A DNA stretch of 64,000 nucleotides from contig NZ_BMMU01000007.1 in NCBI RefSeq assembly GCF_014646095.1, positions 200,722-264,721 of the forward strand. The letters run 5' to 3'. Within the stretch, counting starts at the first letter, position 1. Each line of letters opens with the position of its first letter. Origin of the DNA: Streptomyces lacrimifluminis. Its GTDB lineage: Bacteria > Actinomycetota > Actinomycetes > Streptomycetales > Streptomycetaceae. Below, one piece after another: positions 45,831 to 57,539 of this stretch. Under the pieces are notes generated by a model. That model had not been told where the DNA came from and ran no database searches. It saw nothing but the letters and a program-made list of their open reading frames with translations. The position numbers were made by a program, and so were the translations under genes.

Positions 45831-46909
45831 CGGACGCAGCCGGCCACCGACGTATCGGTGTCCTCGGCATGGGCACGTATCTGCCGGCCCAGGTGCGTTC
45901 CAACGCCGACGTGGCCCGTGACGCCGGGGTCACTCCTGAGTGGATCAGCGAGCGCACCGGCGTACGGCAACGCCATGTCGCCGCCGCCGGCGAGGCCGCC
46001 TCCGACCTGGCCGCCCGTGCGGTGCGTGCCGCGGCCGACACAGCCGGGATCGACGTGCGCGACGTCGGGTTGCTGGTCTGCGCGACCTCCACGCCCGACG
46101 AACTGGGCCCGTCGACCGCCTGCCGGATCCAGGCCGTGCTGGGCGCCTCCCGGGCCGTCGCCCTCGACGTCAGCGCCGCCTGTTCCGGATGGCTCTTCGC
46201 GGCGAAGGTGGCGCACGACTGGCTGCTCGCCTCCCCGGAGATCCGGTACGCGGCGGTCGTGGGCGTCGAGGCGTACTCGAAGTTCCTCGACCCCACCGAC
46301 CGGGGCACGGCGGTGCTGTTCGCCGACGGAGCCGCCGCCTCGATCCTCTCTCCGGTGGCCGCTCCGCAGGGCTTCGCCCACTTCGCCTTCGGCTCCGACG
46401 GCACCCTCGCCGACCGGGTGCTCATCCCGGCGGGCGGCAGCCGCCTGCCCGCCGACGCGGACACGATCGCGCGGGGGGACCACCGCATCCGCATGGACGG
46501 CCGGACCATCAGCCGCTTCATCACCGACGTCTTCCCGGGGCTGATCACCGACACGCTCGACCGCGCAGGCCTCTCCCTCCAGGACATCGACCGCGTCGTC
46601 GCCCACCAGCCCAACCCCGTGCTGCTCCGCCGTATGGGAGCCGAACTGGGCATCCCCGAAGGCCGGTTGGTCGTCGTCGGCGACGAAGTGGGCAACATCG
46701 GCGCCGCCAGCACGCCGTACGCCCTCGCCGCCGCAGCGCGCGACGGACTGCGGGTCGGCGACCGGGTCCTGCTCGCCGTGTTCGGCGCCGGCATGACCTG
46801 GGGCAGCGGGCTGCTCACCTGGACCGGAGCACCGGCCCGCACCACGCCCACCCGGACCTCCCCGCCCGAACCCCACGAGACAGAAGGAGCCCCCGATGAA
46901 CGCTGTTGA
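45827..46909 (+). CDS. 3-oxoacyl-ACP synthase III (FabH-like)
   Basis: A 360-residue KAS III. Cys in SAACSGWLFAAKVAHDW, His in VVAHQPNPVLLRR, Asn in DEVGNIGAASTPYAL, so the catalytic triad is complete. It starts IGVLGMGTYLPAQVRSNADVARDAGV with WISERTGVRQRH. It differs from the other two KAS III proteins in the window and is likely a distinct specificity. ATG overlaps the acyl-CoA oxidase stop; the 3' end overlaps the SDR gene by 14 bases, so the operon is tightly coupled. Confidence 0.87.
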   Translation: MTDAAGHRRIGVLGMGTYLPAQVRSNADVARDAGVTPEWISERTGVRQRHVAAAGEAASDLAARAVRAAADTAGIDVRDVGLLVCATSTPDELGPSTACRIQAVLGASRAVALDVSAACSGWLFAAKVAHDWLLASPEIRYAAVVGVEAYSKFLDPTDRGTAVLFADGAAASILSPVAAPQGFAHFAFGSDGTLADRVLIPAGGSRLPADADTIARGDHRIRMDGRTISRFITDVFPGLITDTLDRAGLSLQDIDRVVAHQPNPVLLRRMGAELGIPEGRLVVVGDEVGNIGAASTPYALAAAARDGLRVGDRVLLAVFGAGMTWGSGLLTWTGAPARTTPTRTSPPEPHETEGAPDERC

Positions 46910-47738
46910 CCTCTTCCGCCTGGACGGCGCCCGTGCCCTGGTGACCGGTGCCTCGCGGGGCATCGGCAGGGCCGTCGCCCAGGGGCTGGCCGACGCAGGC
47001 TGCGACCTGGCCCTGACGGCCCGCACCCCGGCCGCCCTCGACGACACCGTGCGCTCGGTCCAGGACCGGGGACGCAAGGCCGTCGCCCTCGACGGTGACC
47101 TGGCGGAACCCGGCACCGCGGCCGACCTCGTCGACCGGGCCGCCGCCGCGCTGGGCGGCCTCGACGTGATCATCCACAACGCCGGCACGCTGCCCACCGC
47201 CGAGGACGGGGCACCGCTCCTGGTGCCCCTGCAGCAAGCCCGGCAGGAGGACTGGGAGGCCGTCGTATCGGTCAACCTCAACGCCACGGCGGCCCTGTGC
47301 CGCGCCGCCCACCCGCACCTGGCCGACTCAAGGCGGGCCAGTCTCGTCCTGATGTCGTCCGTCGCCGGACTCGTCGGCACTCCCATGATGGAGGCGTACG
47401 CGGCCACCAAAGCCGCCCAGCTGTCCCTGACCCGCTCGCTGGCCGTCGGCTGGGCACGTCAGGGCATCCGGGTCAACGCCCTGTGCCCCGGCTGGACCCG
47501 CACCGACATGACCGCGTTCGCCGCCAACACCCAGCCCCTGTCCGACTGGCTCACCAGCCACGTCCCGCTGGGCCGCTGGGCCACCGCCGACGAGGTGGTC
47601 GGCGCCGCGCTCTTCCTCGCCTCACCCGCCTCGTCGTTCGTGACCGGGCACGCCCTGGTCGTCGACGGCGGACTGGCGGTGCCCGACGGGGGCCTGGCCG
47701 GATATCCCAAGCCGCCCTCCCCGTTCGCCGCCGCGTGA
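46896..47738 (+). CDS. SDR family oxidoreductase (3-oxoacyl-ACP reductase FabG-like)
   Basis: A 280-residue short-chain dehydrogenase. Cofactor motif ALVTGASRGIGRAVAQGLAD (TGxxxGIG), NAG motif HNAGTLP, catalytic Ser in LVLMSSVAGLVG and Tyr-Lys in EAYAATKAAQLSLTRSLA (YxxxK), C-terminal FVTGHALVVDGGLAVPDGG. Most likely reduces the beta-keto group made by the neighbouring synthases. It starts inside the upstream KAS III gene and ends 13 bases before the next one. Confidence 0.87.
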   Translation: MNAVDLFRLDGARALVTGASRGIGRAVAQGLADAGCDLALTARTPAALDDTVRSVQDRGRKAVALDGDLAEPGTAADLVDRAAAALGGLDVIIHNAGTLPTAEDGAPLLVPLQQARQEDWEAVVSVNLNATAALCRAAHPHLADSRRASLVLMSSVAGLVGTPMMEAYAATKAAQLSLTRSLAVGWARQGIRVNALCPGWTRTDMTAFAANTQPLSDWLTSHVPLGRWATADEVVGAALFLASPASSFVTGHALVVDGGLAVPDGGLAGYPKPPSPFAAA

Positions 47739-47751
47739 GGGGCCGTTCGTG

Positions 47752-48891
47752 ATGTCCCTTGCTGTGTCCCCCGCCGAGAGCGACGCCACCGCGGTCATCA
47801 CGGGAATCGGCGCCTGTCTCCCGGAACACGTCGTCGACAACGACACGGTCATCGCGCGCGGCGTGCTGCGCACCGACGACGCCTGGATCCGTAGCAGGAC
47901 CGGCATCGCGCGCCGCCGCCACGCCGGGCCGGGCACGAGCACCGGCGACCTCGCCGTCGGCGCCGGCCGCGCGGCCCTCGTCTCCGCCGGGGACCACCGG
48001 CCCGACATGCTCCTGCTGGCCACGAGCACCCCCGACCACCCCTGCCCGGCGACCGCCCCCGCCGTCGCCCACCGGCTGGGCCTCGGCACGATCCCCGCGT
48101 TCGACCTCGCCGCGGTCTGCTCGGGATTCCTGTACGCCCTCGTCACCGCGACCGCCCTGGTCCGCGCCGGAACCTGCTCGACGCCGCTGGTGATCGGCGC
48201 CGACACCTACACGACGATCGTCGATCCACGGGACCGGGAGACAGCGCCGATCTTCGGCGACGGCGCCGCCGCGGTCCTGCTCCGACCCGGTGGCCGTGAT
48301 GCCCCCGGAGCGGTCCTCGCCACCGACCTCGGGGCCGACGGCAGCGGCAGCGACCTCATCACCGTGCCCGGCGGCGGCTCGCGCCACCCCCGCGGGCTGC
48401 CCCCGCCCGACCCCGACTCGCACTACTTCCGCATGCGCGGACGCACGGTCTACGCCCACGCCGTACGCCGTATGACGCAGTCCTCCCGCGCAGTCCTGGG
48501 CCGGACCGGCTGGCCGCCCGACACCCTCGGGGCGTTCATCGGCCACCAGGCCAACCAACGCATCCTCGACGCCGTCGCCGAACGCCTGGGAATCGCCGCG
48601 GCCCGCCGGTTCGGCACCATCCACCACACCGGCAACACCGCCGCCGCGTCGATCCCCCTCGTCATGGCCGACAGCACGGTGCACGCGGCGGTCCGGCCCG
48701 GCGAGCGAACCCTGCTCACGGCCTTCGGCGGTGGCCTCACCTGGGCATCCGTCGCCCTCAACTGGCCGAACGCCGTGCCCCGTTCGCAGGCGCCGCCCGC
48801 AGGCCCGGCCACCGCACCGCTGTCCACCGCCGACCTCTCAGGGAGCCACCCATGGCCCACGACCACGCCGACATCCACGCCCGCCTCGTGA
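47752..48891 (+). CDS. 3-oxoacyl-ACP synthase III (FabH-like), paralogue of the isonitrile-operon enzyme
   Basis: A 379-residue KAS III with Cys in AAVCSGFLYALVTATA, His in FIGHQANQRIL and Asn in TGNTAAASIPLV. It shares long segments with 31049-32143 (GADTYTTIVDPRDR, GGGSRHPRG, MRGRTVYAHAVRRMT), so one gene copied to or from the other operon. A Pro/Thr-rich C-terminal tail of about 40 residues overlaps the ACP gene. ATG 47752 is preferred over the adjacent GTG 47749. Confidence 0.86.
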   Translation: MSLAVSPAESDATAVITGIGACLPEHVVDNDTVIARGVLRTDDAWIRSRTGIARRRHAGPGTSTGDLAVGAGRAALVSAGDHRPDMLLLATSTPDHPCPATAPAVAHRLGLGTIPAFDLAAVCSGFLYALVTATALVRAGTCSTPLVIGADTYTTIVDPRDRETAPIFGDGAAAVLLRPGGRDAPGAVLATDLGADGSGSDLITVPGGGSRHPRGLPPPDPDSHYFRMRGRTVYAHAVRRMTQSSRAVLGRTGWPPDTLGAFIGHQANQRILDAVAERLGIAAARRFGTIHHTGNTAAASIPLVMADSTVHAAVRPGERTLLTAFGGGLTWASVALNWPNAVPRSQAPPAGPATAPLSTADLSGSHPWPTTTPTSTPAS

Positions 48892-49118
48892 CCGTACTCA
48901 GCGACAAGTTCGAAGTCCCCGCCGACCGGATCGACGCATCCGCCACCCTCGACGGGCTGTACCTGGACTCACTGGCCGTGGTGGAGCTGTACGTCACCCT
49001 GCAGGAGGAGTGGCAGATACCCCTCGACGACTCCACGGCCTCCGGCGATCTCACCGTCGCGGACGTGACCCGCGCGGTGGCCGAGCTCCTCGGGGATCCC
49101 GACCGTGGAGCGGCGTGA
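48852..49118 (+). CDS. Acyl carrier protein
   Basis: An 88-residue ACP with the phosphopantetheine Ser in GLYLDSLAVVELYVTLQEEW. It lies between KAS III and KAS II and its stop shares a base with the KAS II start (TGATG). Close in type to the ACP at 30816-31052 (both with D-S-L-x-x-V-E). Carrier for the fatty-acid-like chain made by this operon. Confidence 0.88.
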   Translation: MAHDHADIHARLVTVLSDKFEVPADRIDASATLDGLYLDSLAVVELYVTLQEEWQIPLDDSTASGDLTVADVTRAVAELLGDPDRGAA

Positions 49119-50335
49119 TGCGCGCGCAGGAGATCGCCGTCACCGGCATCGGTCTGGTCACGCCCGGCGGGGTCGGCACCGAGGCGACCTGGGAAGCGGT
49201 GTGCGCCGGACGCTCGGCGGCGCGCACCGACCCCGCCCTCCAGGGACTGCCCGTCACCCTCTCCTGTCGCGTACCACCGTCCGAGAAACGCCCGGGCAGG
49301 CTCTGGCGCCACGACCGGTCCACCCGTTTCCTCCTGCTCGCGGCCGAGGAAGCCCTCGCCTCGGCGGGGCTCGCGGGGCGGGACTGGGACCCCGCACGGG
49401 TCGCCGTGGTCGTCGGCACCGCCGCGGGCGGCATCGACACCCTGGAGACGCAGCACCGCAAGCTGCTCACCACCGGGCACACCACCGTGTCCCCGATGAC
49501 CCTGCCCGCCTTCCTGCCGAACATGGCCGCAGGCCATCTCGCACTCGAACTCGGCGTCAGGGGCCCCTCCCTGCAGACCTCGACGGCCTGCGCCTCCGGG
49601 GCCACCGCCCTCATCACTGCTCTGCTGCTCCTGCGGGCGGGGGCCTGCGACATCGCCGTCGCGGGCGGGACCGACGCGATGGCCACGCCGCTGTGCGCCG
49701 CCGCCTTCGCCAAGATGGGGGCGCTCTCCCGGCGCGAGCACGATCCCGGCCGGGCCTCACGGCCGTTCGACAAGGAGCGTGACGGGTTCGTCCTCGGTGA
49801 GGGCAGCGCCCTGCTGGTCCTCGAACGCCGCCGGCACGCCGAGGCGCGGGGCGCCGGACCCCTGGCCGTCCTCGCCGGTCACGGCAGTACCAGCGACGCC
49901 CACCACCCCACGGCACCGCACCCGGAGGGAGCCGGGCTGCGGGCCGCGATCGAGGCCGCTCTCGCCGATGCCGGGGCGCACACCGACGACGTCGACCACA
50001 TCAACGCCCACGGCACGAGCACCCCGCTCAACGACAGCGCGGAAGCCGCGGTCGTCCGCGGCCTCTTCGCCGGCCGGCACCCGCCGGTCACCTCGGCCAA
50101 GGGAGCCCTCGGGCACACCATGGGTGCCGCGGGCGCCATCGAAGCGGCCCTCACGGTGCTGACGATCGCCCGCGCCACGATCCCGCCGACCGCCAACTTC
50201 GAGGCACCCGACGCCACCACCGCCGGCCTCGACATCGTCGCGGGGACCCCTCGCACCCAACGGACCGGACTCGCCCTCAGCCACTCCCTCGGCTTCGGAG
50301 GCCACAACACGGTGCTCGCGCTGACCCCGGCCTGA
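49118..50335 (+). CDS. 3-oxoacyl-ACP synthase II (FabF-like)
   Basis: A 405-residue elongating KS. Cys in QTSTACASGATALITALLLLRAG, first His in INAHGTSTPLNDSAEA, second His in AKGALGHTMGAAGAIEAAL, and the C-terminal SLGFGGHNTVLAL. Chain-extension enzyme working with the AT, ACP and SDR upstream. There is no chain-length factor partner and no dedicated dehydratase or enoyl reductase, so some steps would use housekeeping FAS enzymes. Ends the operon, convergent with the MurA-like gene. Confidence 0.88.
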   Translation: MRAQEIAVTGIGLVTPGGVGTEATWEAVCAGRSAARTDPALQGLPVTLSCRVPPSEKRPGRLWRHDRSTRFLLLAAEEALASAGLAGRDWDPARVAVVVGTAAGGIDTLETQHRKLLTTGHTTVSPMTLPAFLPNMAAGHLALELGVRGPSLQTSTACASGATALITALLLLRAGACDIAVAGGTDAMATPLCAAAFAKMGALSRREHDPGRASRPFDKERDGFVLGEGSALLVLERRRHAEARGAGPLAVLAGHGSTSDAHHPTAPHPEGAGLRAAIEAALADAGAHTDDVDHINAHGTSTPLNDSAEAAVVRGLFAGRHPPVTSAKGALGHTMGAAGAIEAALTVLTIARATIPPTANFEAPDATTAGLDIVAGTPRTQRTGLALSHSLGFGGHNTVLALTPA

Positions 50336-50347
50336 ACCGCAGGGCGC

Positions 50348-51877
50348 TCAGATGTCCCGGAAGATCTCGATCTGCGCCCCCACCGAGTTCAGCCGCTCCG
50401 CCAGATCCTCGTACCCGCGGTTGATGACGTAGACGTTGCGCAGCACGGACGTGCCCTCCGCCGACATCATCGCCAGCAGGACCACCACCGCCGGCCGCAG
50501 TGCGGGCGGGCACATCATCTCGGCGGCCCGCCAGCGGGTCGGGCCCTCGACCAGCACCCGGTGCGGGTCGAGGAGCTGGAGGCGTCCGCCGAGGCGGTTG
50601 AGGTCGGTCAGGTAGATCGCGCGGTTGTCGTAGACCCAGTCGTGGATGAGGGTCTTGCCCTGGGCGGAGGCCGCGATGGCCGCGAAGAACGGCACGTTGT
50701 CGATGTTCAGGCCCGGGAAGGGCATCGGGTGGATCTTGTCGATCGGCGCCTCCAGCTTGGAGGGCCGGACCGTCAGGTCGACCAGCCGTGTACGGCCGTT
50801 GTCCGCGAAGTACTCGGGCGTACGGTCGTGATCGAGCCCCATCTCCTCCAGGACCGCCAGCTCGATCTCCAGGAACTCGATCGGCACCCGGCGCACGGTC
50901 AGTTCGGACTCCGTGACGACCGCCGCCGTCAGCAGGCTCATCGCCTCGACCGGGTCCTCGGAGGGCGAGTAGTCCACGTCGGCGTCGATGGTCGGTACGC
51001 CGTGCACGGTGAGCGTCGTCGTGCCGACGCCCTCGACCCGCACGCCCAGGGCCTCCAGGAAGAAGCACAGGTCCTGGACCATGTAGTTGGAGGACGCGTT
51101 GCGGATGACGGTCACCCCGTCGTGCCGGGCGGCGGCGAGCAGCGCGTTCTCGGTGACGGTGTCCCCGCGCTCGGTCAGCACGATCGGACGGCCGGGGGAG
51201 ACGGAGCGGTCGACCCGGGCGTGGTAGAGCCCCTCCGTCGCCGCGATGTCCAGCCCGAACCGGCGCAGCGCGATCATGTGCGGCTCGATGGTCCGGGTGC
51301 CGAGGTCGCAGCCACCCGCGTACGGCAGCCTGAAGCTGTCCATGCGGTGCAGCAGCGGGCCGAGGAACATGATGATCGAGCGCGTCCGGCGGGCTGCCTC
51401 GGCGTCGATCGCCGCCATGTTCAGCTCGGTCGGCGGCACGATCTCCAGGTCGACGCCGTCGTTGATCCACCGCGCCCGTACGCCGATCGAGTTGAGCACC
51501 TCCAGCAGGCGGTACACCTCTTCGATGCGGGCGACGCGGCGCAGCACTGTGCGCCCCTTGTTGAGGAGCGAGGCGCACAGCAGTGCGACACACGCGTTCT
51601 TGCTGGTCTTGACGTCGATGGAGCCGGAGAGCCGACGACCGCCGACCACGCGCAGATGCATCGGCCCCGCGTACCCCAGAGAGACGATCTCACTGTCGAG
51701 TGCTTCACCGATTCGGGCGATCATCTCAAGGCTGATGTTTTGATTGCCACGCTCGATGCGGTTGACCGCGCTCTGACTGGTGCCGAGCGCCTCGGCGAGC
51801 TGCGTCTGTGTCCAGCCCCGGTGCTGTCTGGCGTCACGGATGAGCTTGCCGATACGTACGAGGTAGTCGTCTGCCAT
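50348..51877 (-). CDS. MurA-like UDP-GlcNAc 1-carboxyvinyltransferase fused to an N-terminal XRE HTH
   Basis: A 509-residue fusion. Residues 1-60 are a Cro/C1-type HTH (IRDARQHRGWTQTQLAEALGTSQSAVNRIERGNQ). The rest is an EPSP-synthase-fold MurA: LRVVGGRRLSGSIDVKTSKNACVALLCASLL (GAKNA-like), the Cys loop YAGGCDLGTRTIEPHMIALRRFG (PEP/fosfomycin-binding Cys kept), and NVPFFAAIAASAQGKTLIHDWVYDNRAIYLTDLNRLGG. This fusion is common in Streptomyces in addition to a normal MurA; the HTH suggests the enzyme also controls transcription. A palindrome lies just upstream of its start. Convergent with the KAS II gene. Confidence 0.88.
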   Translation of the reverse strand: MADDYLVRIGKLIRDARQHRGWTQTQLAEALGTSQSAVNRIERGNQNISLEMIARIGEALDSEIVSLGYAGPMHLRVVGGRRLSGSIDVKTSKNACVALLCASLLNKGRTVLRRVARIEEVYRLLEVLNSIGVRARWINDGVDLEIVPPTELNMAAIDAEAARRTRSIIMFLGPLLHRMDSFRLPYAGGCDLGTRTIEPHMIALRRFGLDIAATEGLYHARVDRSVSPGRPIVLTERGDTVTENALLAAARHDGVTVIRNASSNYMVQDLCFFLEALGVRVEGVGTTTLTVHGVPTIDADVDYSPSEDPVEAMSLLTAAVVTESELTVRRVPIEFLEIELAVLEEMGLDHDRTPEYFADNGRTRLVDLTVRPSKLEAPIDKIHPMPFPGLNIDNVPFFAAIAASAQGKTLIHDWVYDNRAIYLTDLNRLGGRLQLLDPHRVLVEGPTRWRAAEMMCPPALRPAVVVLLAMMSAEGTSVLRNVYVINRGYEDLAERLNSVGAQIEIFRDI

Positions 51878-51889
51878 GGGGTTGAGGTT

Positions 51890-51905
51890 ATCTCAGATAT
51901 GAGAT
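51890..51905. promoter_or_regulatory. Palindrome at the promoter of the HTH-MurA gene
   Basis: ATCTCA-GATA-TGAGAT is a perfect inverted repeat ending 13 bases upstream of the HTH-MurA start codon. Its position over the promoter suggests autoregulation by the XRE domain of the gene product. Confidence 0.55.
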
Positions 51906-52225
51906 GGTGCCCTCTGAGGAGTCCGTGCGGGTGACGTACCGTCAGCGGCGCTTGGTGGAACGGGTGCGACGCCACCCGAAGGGTCCGGGCAGATCCATGG
52001 ACGTCGTACGGCGCCCTGTGCTGCTGTGGGTGTGGCGCGGGCCTTGGCTGCCGCCGGTCGTGATCGACCAGGAGCGCTTGTTGATGTTGAGGCGCACGCC
52101 GGGAAGTATCCGGAAGCTCTTGCGGAATGTGAGAGGCATAGAACCCCGTTACCCCGGATCGGCGCGGTCATGGGCCACATCACACGGCGGCAGGGCATGA
52201 CCATTCGCCACCCATGCACTAGAGT
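51906..52225. other. 320-bp intergenic stretch before the aconitase control region
   Basis: No convincing gene. Short plus-strand frames are Arg/Pro-rich and lack ribosome sites. It separates the divergent HTH-MurA and aconitase genes. Confidence 0.4.
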
Positions 52226-52243
52226 TATCTCGACATCGAGATA
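52226..52243. promoter_or_regulatory. 18-bp palindrome upstream of aconitase
   Basis: TATCTCGA-CA-TCGAGATA is a perfect inverted repeat 140 bases before the acnA start. The form suits a TetR- or MarR-type dimer. No binder is identified in the window. Confidence 0.55.
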
Positions 52244-52287
52244 TCTGCCCAGGCGCGCCGCAGCCCTACGCCGACATAAGTCGGCGG

Positions 52288-52316
52288 TAAGGGTCACCTT
52301 ACTTAGCCTTACCTTA
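52288..52316. promoter_or_regulatory. Iron-box-like sequence(s) upstream of aconitase
   Basis: Read on the minus strand, 52298-52316 is TAAGGTAAGGCTAAGTAAG, matching 13 of 19 positions of the DmdR/IdeR iron box TTAGGTTAGGCTAACCTAA. An overlapping inverted pair TAAGG-gtca-CCTTA spans 52288-52301. Control of the 4Fe-4S enzyme by an iron regulator is plausible. Confidence 0.5.
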
Positions 52317-52317
52317 G

Positions 52318-55101
<2,784 letters not shown>

Positions 55102-55120
55102 CCGATCAGGTAGGGCGGTT

Positions 55121-55153
55121 GGGCCGCACTCCCCACTCCGGGGGGTGCGGCCC
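55121..55153 (+). terminator. Terminator after acnA
   Basis: GGGCCGCAC...GTGCGGCCC form a perfect 9-bp stem (55121-55129 / 55145-55153) extended by C/G pairs around a short loop, 20 bases after the acnA stop. Confidence 0.75.
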
Positions 55154-55311
55154 TTCGCGTGCGCGCGGCTTTCCGTCCAGCCCGCCGCGCGAGCCGAGTG
55201 CCGGACGACCGCCGCACCGTGGCCGACCGTCGCGGACCAGGCCGGCGCGTCCACGGCTCCGGCTCAGGCTGACCACAGGGTTCCCCCAGGAAACCGGGAC
55301 ACGATTCGTAC

Positions 55312-56037
55312 ATGTCTGGCACTTCTGGGGTTCGCGGCGCTCATGTCCGTGTGCTGATCGTCGACGACGAACCGGCGCTCACCGAACTGCTGTGCGTGGC
55401 CGTCACCGAGGCGGGCTGGCGGCCCTACCCGGCCCTCGACGTCGAGAGCGCGCTGCGGCTCGCCCGCTCCTCGGCCCCGCACACGGTCGTCCTCGACGGC
55501 ATGCTGCCCGACCTCGACGGCCTCCAGGTGCTCCGCAGGCTGCGGTACGAGAGCCCGCGGCTGCCCGTCCTCATGCTCACCGCCCGCGACGCCCTCGAAC
55601 ACCCTCTCGACGGACTGGAAGCGGGCGCCGACGACTACGTCACCAAGCCGTTCTCCCTGGAGGAGGTCGTGCTGCGGCTGCGCGGACTGCTGCGCCGGTG
55701 CGGCGCCGAACAGACGCGCACCGACGACTCCGTACGCGTCCTCGGCGACCTCGTGGTCACCGAGGAGACCCGCGAGGTGCACCGCGACGGCACCCCCGTC
55801 CAGCTCACAGCCAAGGAGTTCGACCTGCTCAGCGTGCTGATGGGCCATCCGCGCCAGGTGCTCAGCAAGGGGCAGATCCTCGATCACGTATGGACCGGCT
55901 GCTTCTCCAGCGGCGACAACCTCGTCGAGGTGTACATCTCCAGCCTGCGCCGCAAGATCGACAAGGGGCGGGCACCGATGATCCACACCGTGCGCGGACT
56001 CGGGTACGCGATCCGGGCGGGGGAGGACGGGAGATGA
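55312..56037 (+). CDS. OmpR-family response regulator
   Basis: A 241-residue two-component regulator. Receiver domain: LIVDDEPALTELLCVAVTEAGW, phospho-Asp in HTVVLDGMLPDLDGLQVL, Lys in ADDYVTKPFSLEEVVLRLRGLL. C-terminal winged helix with LTAKEFDLLSVLMGHPRQVLSKGQILDHVW and VEVYISSLRRKIDKGRAPMIHTVRGLGYAIR. Its stop overlaps the sensor kinase start (ATGA). Upstream gap of 210 bases contains the acnA terminator. Signal unknown. Confidence 0.93.
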   Translation: MSGTSGVRGAHVRVLIVDDEPALTELLCVAVTEAGWRPYPALDVESALRLARSSAPHTVVLDGMLPDLDGLQVLRRLRYESPRLPVLMLTARDALEHPLDGLEAGADDYVTKPFSLEEVVLRLRGLLRRCGAEQTRTDDSVRVLGDLVVTEETREVHRDGTPVQLTAKEFDLLSVLMGHPRQVLSKGQILDHVWTGCFSSGDNLVEVYISSLRRKIDKGRAPMIHTVRGLGYAIRAGEDGR

Positions 56038-57539
56038 CCGTACGTCCGCGCGGGCGCTCACTGCGGACCCGCCTGCTGTTCTTCATCGGGGTCACCCTGG
56101 CCGTGGTGTGCGCCGCCATGGCGGTCACCACCGTCCTCGTCCAGCACGAGTACCTGCTGGGCAGCCTGGACGACCGCGTCGCAAGCGCCGTCGAGCGCAG
56201 CCAGGGCGGCGCGGCGCTCCACCCCGAACTCGACACCGACCTCGGCTTCCTCAACGAGAACGGCCAGCCCGCCGGGACCCTGGCCGCCCGTCTCGGCGCC
56301 GACGGCACGCTGCTCACCGCGCAGGTCGTCGCCCAGGACGCGGCGCCGCGGGACCTGACCCCCGCCCAGCGGTCGGCACTCGCCGGCATCGAGGCCGACG
56401 GCTCGATGCACACCCGTACCGTGCCGGGCCTGGGCACCTACCGGATCAGCGCGGTCGGCGGCACCGCCGACAACGGGGTCCGGGTGCTGACCGGGCTGCC
56501 GATGGACGACGTCCAGGACATGATCCGCGGCCTGGTCGTGGTCGAGGCCGCGGTGGCCGTGGCCGGACTGACGGTCGCGGGCTGCGTCTGCGCGGTCGTC
56601 ATACGACGCCAACTGCGGCCCCTGGGCCGGGTCGCCGCGACCGCGGTCGAGGTCTCGCGGGCACCGCTGGGCCGGGGCGCGGTCGTCGGTCTCACCCGCG
56701 TCCCGGAACGCGACACCGACCCGCAGAGCGAGGCCGGCCAGGTCGGCGCCGCCCTCAACCGGATGATCGACCACGTCGAGTCGTCCCTCGCCGAACGCCA
56801 GGCCGACGAGGAACGCATGCGGCGCTTCCTGTCCGACGCCAGCCATGAACTCCGTACCCCGCTCGCCTCGATCGCCGGATACGCGGAACTCATGAACCGG
56901 GGTACGCAGCGGATCGAACCGGCGCTGGCCTGGCGGCGCGTGTCGGCGGAGTCGGCGCGGATGACGGGGCTGGTGGAGGACCTGCTGCTGCTCGCCCGCC
57001 TGGACGAGGGGCGGCCGTTGCAGTCCGCCGAGGTGGACCTCGCGTCGGTGGTCGCCGAGTCGGTGTGGGACGCGCGGGCCGCGGGCGAGAACCACCACTG
57101 GCAGCTGGCGCTGCTCCTCGACTCCCCGGCGCTGGTCGTCGGCGACGAGGCGCGGCTCCACCAGGTGGTGGGCAACCTGCTGGCCAACGCACGGGTTCAC
57201 ACCCCTGCCGGTACGACGGTGGTGGCCTCTGCGGAGGTCGTGGACGAGCGGTGCGTCATCCGCGTACGCGACGACGGCCCCGGCATCCCACCGCACCTGC
57301 TCCCGTCCGTCTTCGAACGCTTCACCCGAGCCGACGTCTCCCGCGCCCGCAACGGCCCCCAGGCCGGGGGTTCGGGCCTCGGCCTCGCCATCGTGTCGGC
57401 CATCGTGGCCGCCCACGGAGGCAGCATCGACGTCGAAAGCGCCCCAGGACACACCGAGTTCACGATCGAACTGCCCACCGCGAGAGCGGTGCCGCCGACG
57501 GCATCGCGCCCTGTACTCCGTACGCCCCTGCGGCGGTGA
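56034..57539 (+). CDS. Two-component sensor histidine kinase
   Basis: A 501-residue kinase. Two membrane segments (LLFFIGVTLAVVCAAMAVTTVLV, about 14-36; VVVEAAVAVAGLTVAGCVCAVVI, about 168-190) flank an extracytoplasmic sensor of some 130 residues; then HAMP, HisKA with the H-box FLSDASHELRTPLASIAGYAELM, and HATPase_c with VVGNLLANARVHTP, VRDDGPGIPPHLLPSVFERF and GSGLGLAIVSAIVAAHGG. Co-transcribed with the response regulator. Confidence 0.93.
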   Translation: MTVRPRGRSLRTRLLFFIGVTLAVVCAAMAVTTVLVQHEYLLGSLDDRVASAVERSQGGAALHPELDTDLGFLNENGQPAGTLAARLGADGTLLTAQVVAQDAAPRDLTPAQRSALAGIEADGSMHTRTVPGLGTYRISAVGGTADNGVRVLTGLPMDDVQDMIRGLVVVEAAVAVAGLTVAGCVCAVVIRRQLRPLGRVAATAVEVSRAPLGRGAVVGLTRVPERDTDPQSEAGQVGAALNRMIDHVESSLAERQADEERMRRFLSDASHELRTPLASIAGYAELMNRGTQRIEPALAWRRVSAESARMTGLVEDLLLLARLDEGRPLQSAEVDLASVVAESVWDARAAGENHHWQLALLLDSPALVVGDEARLHQVVGNLLANARVHTPAGTTVVASAEVVDERCVIRVRDDGPGIPPHLLPSVFERFTRADVSRARNGPQAGGSGLGLAIVSAIVAAHGGSIDVESAPGHTEFTIELPTARAVPPTASRPVLRTPLRR

